Shown here one piece after another: positions 58,451 to 64,000 of a DNA stretch of 64,000 nt (positions are counted from its first letter, which is position 1; each line of letters starts with the position of its first letter). A model generated the notes under the pieces. That model made no database searches, was not told the origin of the DNA, and saw only the letters and a list, made by a program, of their open reading frames with translations. The DNA lies in contig NC_060060.1 of the NCBI RefSeq assembly GCF_020283565.1, forward strand, positions 65,891,257 through 65,955,256. Direction: 5' to 3'. The stretch comes from Trifolium pratense (lineage: Eukaryota > Streptophyta > Magnoliopsida > Fabales > Fabaceae). Made by a program: the position numbers and the translations under genes.

Positions 58451-59030
58451 CATATTCAGTCAATATAAGTATCTCACATTCTCATTCTATAAAGTTATAG
58501 TATTTTATTTAAGGTATTTATTTAGTTTTATAAATAGGTATTCAATCTTCTATTCATATCATGTAGAAATAACTTTACAATTTATAACTTATGAAGAAAG
58601 TGGTAAAATTTTATTGAAGCCTACTTGTAATATAGCTCTTTTTTCTTTTTATGGTAAAGTAATATAGCTTATCTTAATCATGAATAATATGGGAAAAGCT
58701 AAAATGTGTCATAAGGGCACATGTTGGTAATTAAAAAAAAAAGAAATGTTTTATCATAATTCATGCATATAATTCACTTTTTAAACTTTAATTGAACAGT
58801 TTAATAGACATGCTCTGTTAATGTAAATTAATTTTACGCTAACGCCCAATAGGAATCCTCTATTTCTCCATGTCATACCATTAAAGTGGATGTAGTGGGG
58901 GTCATTTTACGGAATACACGATTGTTATTGGATGATTGTGTAAAATAATTTTACGCTATCAGTGCATATTTTATTTTCTTTTAATTCAATGATTCTCGTT
59001 AAGATTTAATTTGTATACACTATCAATGTA

Positions 59031-59410
59031 ACTTTTTTTTTCATACAGGCAGTCAATCACATCTCACCATTTAGATTTTTATTTTTTTTTTGGTAAAGAC
59101 TCACCATTTAGATATTAGTGGAGATATTTTAGAAACAAATATCAAAATTGCTCTTTCGCACGATTTGATTAGATGCAAGTATAAAACAGTTTTTGGTAGT
59201 GCATAGAAATTAATCTCTTAACTTTTTTTTTCATACAGGCAGTCAATCACATCTCACCATTTAGATTTTTATTTTTTTTTTGGTAAAGACTCACCATTTA
59301 GATATTAGTGGAGATATTTTAGAAACAAATATCAAAATTGCTCTTTCGCACGATTTGATTAGATGCAAGTATAAAACAGTTTTTGGTAGTGCATAGAAAT
59401 TAATCTCTTA
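59031..59410. repeat. Exact 190-bp tandem duplication
   Basis: 59031-59220 and 59221-59410 appear identical base for base. The unit starts acttttttttt, then tcatacaggcagtcaatcac, and ends gaaattaatctctta. Inside the BT leader intron. Confidence 0.95.
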
Positions 59411-59520
59411 TTTAAGAATTTTCATATGTGAGTTGTCATTTTAGTGTAATGATGTGTGTGCGTGTATTTATTACTTTTGAAAATAGTGACTCAGTTTTTA
59501 ATAAATAAATATAGGCTTAA

Positions 59521-59688
59521 TTTATCCAAGAGCACTTAGATGAGATGACGCGAGTCTCTTTTAGCTTAACTAAGATATTGGGTTCAATCCCTGACTTGGG
59601 CCCATTTAGGTCCACAAAGCTCAATGTACTAGTCTCTACAGTTGTACTTGCACACAGAGATACCTGGTTTACGTCCCAAAAAAAAAAA
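59521..59688 (+). mobile_element. SINE with poly(A) and ataggct duplication
   Basis: B-box-like gggttcaatccctgac, tail actagtctctacagttgtac, poly(A) to 59689, and ataggct(t/c)aa on both sides (59511-59520 and from 59689). Same tail as 14755-14925. Confidence 0.7.
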
Positions 59689-60105
59689 ATAGGCTCAACT
59701 TGTTTATTTTTTTATAAAAAAGAGACTCAATTTTGTTATACTTATACATAAAGAAAGAGTCAAAATTTTGACAAAAAAACCGATCTTATCCAAACCTATT
59801 TGTAAAGGCTTATTTTTTTTTTTTGGTACATAATTTGTAATGGCTTATCTTAATCGTACAATAAAGGGAAATAATTGAAATTTGAGATTTTATAATCTTT
59901 TCCAATTCTTTTAATTCAACAGTTGGCAGTTTTTTCTTAATTTCAGTGATTCTAGAAACAGAAAAAGGGATTCTTGACCAAAAAAAAAAGAAACTGAAAA
60001 AGGGATCCTTATCCTTATCCTTATTTATATTTATATAAATTTATATAAATATTACAAAAAACTTGATGATTTTTTTGTTTATGCAGAGCAGTGAAGCATA
60101 AACTG

Positions 60106-62026
60106 ATGGCTAACTTGGATGGCAATTCACTCCAGAATGCTGAGAAATCCATCCCGATTCCACCTCCTTCGCCTCAATCAGCAGCAACCGGTTATCCTTG
60201 CGAGTATGTGGTGATGAATAATTTAGCACAAAGAGGGCGAAACAGCTGTGTCTCTTCAGCAACAAGAGATTTATGGGAGCGTCTTTTCAATGATGGTTAT
60301 AAAGCCGACGTTTGCATTAATACTGATAATGGTGGCATTATTTACGCTCATTCTAACATTATTGTAAGTTCATCATGGAATACTAACATTATATACAGAT
60401 AACAACTAGACATGCTTAGTACTATGGTTGTATGATCTGCTGTCATCATGGAATACTAATATTTTGTCATTAAATATTAATGTGAATGATCTTTATGTTA
60501 TCTTGAATTCAGTTGTTGTGAATACCACTCACTTTATACTATATGAACAGGGAGCGGCTTCTCCTACATTGAGAGGCATGCTGAAGCAAGCAAATCGTTT
60601 CAATCGGTGGAGAACAATCTCAATCTCTGGGGTTCCACATGATGCAGTACGAGTTTTTATTCGATACTTGTACTCTTCCTGGTACGTTTGATCCCTTTAT
60701 GAACTTCAAAATCATCAGAATGTTTGTCTCCCTGTACTGTAGGGTCAGGCTTCATAATATTATCATGAATTATATTTGACCAAATTAGATGTCATTGCTT
60801 TGATTTATATATTCAAATACATCCATTCACTACCTCACTGCCGATAGACAAATTTTAAGAAATTTTAAAACTGAGTAGATCAATTTTTTTTTTTTTTGGT
60901 TTACTGAGTAGATCGATTTCAAAGTAGTAGAAATGTGAAATTGAAACAAATGAAAAAAATTGAGTGAGATCAACATAGCTGATCAAGGTTACAGAGTTAC
61001 TTCTATCCTTTTCTGAATGTATTGTAGTTGCTCCGACTGAAACGCATTTTGCATCATATAAATGTGCTGAATTTTTTTGTGCATTTTTCATAGTTACGAG
61101 CAAGAAGAAATGAAGGAATTTGTCCTACATTTGTTGGTGCTGTCACATGTATATGTGGTCCCTCACTTGAAGCGTGAATGCGAACAGAAGCTAGAAATGG
61201 GGTTACTCACCCTAGATAATGTAGTTGATGTATTTCAACTTGCATTATTGTGTGATGCTCCGCGGCTCAGTCTCATTTGTCACCGTATGATAATAAAAAA
61301 CTTCAAAACTGTTTCGGAGTCAGAAGGATGGAAGGCAATGAAGCAGAGCCACCCAGTTCTAGAAAAGGAAGTTCTGGAATCAATGATTGAAGAAGAAAAT
61401 GTAAGGCTCTCTGTCTTTGCCCCCTCATTATTTTGTATTTTACACAATAGATAATTTGGCCATGGTCTAATTGCTTTTGAATGTACTGTTTAATCAGAGC
61501 AAGAAGGAGAGGATCAGAAAAATGAATGAAAGACAGGTCTATCTGCAACTATATGATGCAATGGAAGCTCTTGTTCACATATGTAGAGATGGTTGTCGAA
61601 CTATTGGCCCGCATGATAAAGACTTTACAGAAAACCAACCGTGTAGGTATTCATCCTGCAAAGGGCTAGAATTGCTTGTTCGACATTTTGCTGGTTGCAA
61701 GTTGAGAGTCCCTGGAGGTTGTGGTCATTGCAAGAGGATGTGGCAACTGTTGGAGCTGCATTCTCGTCTGTGTGCTGATCCAAATGCCTGTGGAGTTCCT
61801 TTGTGCAGGTAACAATATTATGTGATTTCTGTGTTTTCTAAGACTTTACTTAATTCAGCTCAATCATTCAGACAAATTGTAACAAATCTTATCCTTTCAT
61901 TTCAGGAACTTTAAGCAGAAAATAGCAAAACAAAGCAAAAAAGATGAAATTAGATGGAAAATATTGGTTGAAAAGATCTTGACAACAAGAGGAATTGGGA
62001 TTGCATCGTGCTTTCGGACACTATGA
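60106..62026 (+). CDS. BTB/POZ and TAZ domain protein (BT family)
   Basis: Plant BT proteins act as Cullin3 adaptors or transcriptional scaffolds, bind calmodulin and respond to Ca2+, nitrate and hormones. Five exons: 60106-60363, 60551-60681, 61094-61400, 61498-61808, 61906-62026, GT-AG, 375 aa, the family length. The start is the ATG in ctgatggctaac ([10 protein letters not shown]); the in-frame GTG 15 bases upstream is not a start. A Pro-rich N-terminus ([10 protein letters not shown]) is followed by the BTB domain from about residue 62 ([18 protein letters not shown] ... [20 protein letters not shown]), a BACK-like helical part ([18 protein letters not shown]), and a TAZ zinc finger (C-x-x-C and H/C pairs in [46 protein letters not shown]) at about 246-336. 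The basic C-terminus [18 protein letters not shown] is the calmodulin-binding region. Closest in style to BT3/BT4, but the paralogue is not certain. Confidence 0.93.
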
Positions 62027-62450
62027 CTATGATTTTCCGGGGATATAGAACTATAGGTTAACAGCAGTTGATTTATAAAACATGTTCAAATTGTAAAGTT
62101 TGTGTGTTCTGTTAGTAAGAGATGGTTCTCAAGGATGAAGTTTTGCGCCTCTCTATACCTTTATTGTAAAATATCGCAGAGGAACACTTTCTTCCAACAT
62201 TTGTTTAATTATTTTGTGTTCAATGAACTATGTTCTATATGGCCAAATCAAATATTTTAAAGATTGATTTGGACCTTTATTTGATGTTTCAATTTAAACT
62301 GGACAATCACCGTCATTCAATTTATTCTGATTTAATTTGTATGCATTGTTTTAACAAATGCACCCTTTTATATTCAGATACGGAATTGAAGTCAAATTGA
62401 ACATAGTGAGCATGAGAATTGCCAATGGCTAATGGATAGAGTATGAAGTC
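62027..62450 (+). other. BT gene 3' UTR and flank
   Basis: AT-rich, no repeat. T-rich sequence with aattattttg... around 62205 is compatible with a 3' end in this stretch. Confidence 0.4.
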
Positions 62451-62494
62451 ATAGAAATATAGAATGCAAGTGATGTCATTCTCTAGAAATATCG

Positions 62495-62640
62495 GATATG
62501 CGTGCCTGGCTTGCTGCGCCTCAAGCAGTTCGCAAGGCCTGCCTAGGACGCGCACCTTGCGCACAAGGCCGAGGTCAAACTCCCTCACGCCCAGGCATTG
62601 CGCCTCGTGCAGGGATAGGCGCACCTCTAGCCAGCTACTG
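62495..62640. repeat. GC-rich repeat of gcgcc/aggc words
   Basis: gcctcaagcagttcgcaagg, cctgcctaggacgcgcacct, ccaggcattgcgcctcgtgc and similar words form an isolated GC-rich island. It resembles a dispersed plant repeat; ends not resolved. Confidence 0.4.
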
Positions 62641-62974
62641 TTGTTCGTTCACTTGTGAGATTTCATAGGCAATTACAACATAAAAGATACTGACCCAAGT
62701 GACTTGTGCCTCCCACGCCCACTCTTCTATGCCAACAAACAATCATATTATTTAACCTCCTATTTTTTAATTCCCAATATAATCTTAAAAGTTTGTTTTT
62801 TAAGTTTAACCTCCTAGATTTTTTTAACACTATTCTTAACTCTTATACTTTTTGTTTTCATCAAATCATTCATGTTTTTTAACATGTTTTTGTTTTCATC
62901 TAATCGGATGATACCACGGAAACATGCCTGCCACTAGTAGATAGATAAATATAAAATATAAAATAATTTGCTTA

Positions 62975-63167
62975 GCAAATGTTGTAAAAACCGGACTGAC
63001 CGGTTGGACCGGGAACCGGTCCAATCAGTACCCAAAGAAACATTTTCAAAACATTCTCCAGAAAGAAAAAAAACATTTTCAAAACAATCGAAATAGAACT
63101 CTCACTCTCTCCGCCGCCATCATCTCCGCCTCCAACTCTCACTCTCTCAGGTTCCATCTCTGATCTC

Positions 63168-63202
<35 letters not shown>

Positions 63203-63260
63203 GTGCGTGTCTTTCGATTTCTGTTTTGTTGTTGTTGTTGTTGGTTTTGAGATGCTGTTA
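62975..63260 (+). mobile_element. Possible end of a non-autonomous or truncated hAT-like element
   Basis: gttgtaaaaaccggactgac, then accggttggaccggg...ccggtcc, followed by a leader-like pyrimidine-rich stretch (ctcactctctccgccgccat) and a (CT)n run (63166-63199), then intron-like T-rich sequence. This order resembles the 5' end of the hAT element at 10478. No transposase follows within the window. Confidence 0.3.
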
Positions 63261-63611
63261 TGTTTTAGTAATCTTGGTGTTTTTTTGTTCTCATGACTAA
63301 ACTTAATTAGTTGTAATTCTTATGGTGCTTTTTTGTTTGAGAAAATACTTAAATTGGGATATTGTTCTGTTTTAATTTCATACTTAGCTGTTTTTTTTAT
63401 TACTGATATAGTGTTTTGTTTTAATTATTTTTTCAATGACCGATTCATATTAGTGTTATTTTTCAATGACTGATACAATAACATATAGGTTACAACAATG
63501 GCTGATGCTTAGTTTTTCTTAATTAGTTTTTTTTTTTTTTTGCTATACAATGTCTACTCAAATAGAAGCAAACCCAACCCAAGAAGTCTATATTTTGGTT
63601 GTTACAGACTA

Positions 63612-63757
63612 CTCCCTCCGGTCCCAATTATAAGAAAAAATTCACTTTTTAGATTCATTGAAAGTTTGATGTATCTAATCTATATTAGGACTAGATACAT
63701 CAAACTTTGAATGTATCTAAAAAGTTAATCCATTCTTATAATTAGGACTAGAGGGAG
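63612..63757. mobile_element. Stowaway MITE
   Basis: Ends ctccctccggtcccaattat and ataattaggactagagggag, flanked by TA. 146 bp; the two halves are complementary around tgatgtatctaatctatatt. Confidence 0.85.
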
Positions 63758-63759
63758 TA

Positions 63760-64000
63760 CATTCATTAACATTAGTGCTTAGCAAACAACGACTTTATGT
63801 TGGATAAAGTGATATATTTGTTGTGTCGTAAGTAAGGAATATAATTGTATGTAAAAATAAAGTAAAAGTAAAATGGTGGGCTGTCTAACAAGCTTGTAGC
63901 CGGTTTAGGGACGGGATCGAGAAATATGTTTTCAGCTCATATTTAAATAGGGATTTTCAGCCCAACTTCATGAAGGCCATAGCTTGTTAGGGCCGGTTAG
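63760..64000. other. Right edge, nothing recognised
   Basis: No open frame or repeat was identified. The sequence runs to the window end without a visible gene start. Confidence 0.3.

Overview
The window is plant nuclear DNA: AT-rich, intron-rich genes with GT-AG splice sites, separated by dense transposable-element remnants. Gene families and repeat types (TRIMs with an initiator-Met-tRNA primer site, Stowaway, Harbinger-type and Mutator-type MITEs, legume-type SINEs) point to a legume, most likely Medicago or a close relative. The species is an inference, not something I could test.

Five host genes could be assembled exon by exon, and each gives a protein of the length expected for its family. 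(1) A mitochondrial-type VDAC porin, minus strand, 2252-5145, 276 aa. (2) A P2B autoinhibited Ca2+-ATPase of the ACA1/ACA2 type, plus strand, 18436-23308, 1014 aa. (3) Condensin II subunit CAP-G2, minus strand, 27634-33319, 1242 aa, with one GC-AG intron. (4) A D-type cyclin of the CYCD5 kind, minus strand, 41799-43313, 329 aa. (5) A BTB/POZ-TAZ-domain protein (BT family), plus strand, 60106-62026, 375 aa, with a probable long intron in its 5' UTR. The left edge probably also holds the last coding exon (486-630) of a further plus-strand gene that I do not recognise. The genes work in separate processes (outer-membrane transport, Ca2+ extrusion, chromosome condensation, G1 control, Ca2+/stress signalling), and nothing suggests they act together.

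Between the genes: 5.5-10.2 kb holds a Harbinger-type MITE, a decayed LINE and a possible solo LTR. 10.2-14.3 kb is a three-layer nest: a LINE interrupted by a 3.5-kb hAT element (8-bp target duplication, nearly intact transposase), which itself carries a Mutator-type MITE in its intron. 15-17.7 kb holds a run of MITEs, including one inserted into its own family member, next to a tandem TRIM array. 33.5-34.8 kb is a Mutator-type element that has captured the 3' part of a NIP7 ribosome-biogenesis gene. 36.1-36.5 kb is a tandem pair of small MITEs. 47.1-49.0 kb has a tandem duplication and a long fold-back element. 51-55 kb has old TRIMs, SINEs and a microRNA-like hairpin. 58-60 kb (the BT leader intron) has two SINEs and an exact 190-bp tandem duplication. 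The right end has a GC-rich repeat, a pyrimidine-rich element end and a Stowaway MITE.

The points most worth a second look are the NIP7-carrying element, the LINE/hAT/MITE nest, a conserved snRNA-type promoter layout (USE, exactly 24 nt, TATA) in TRIM LTRs and in one unrelated repeat, and the hairpin near 52 kb.
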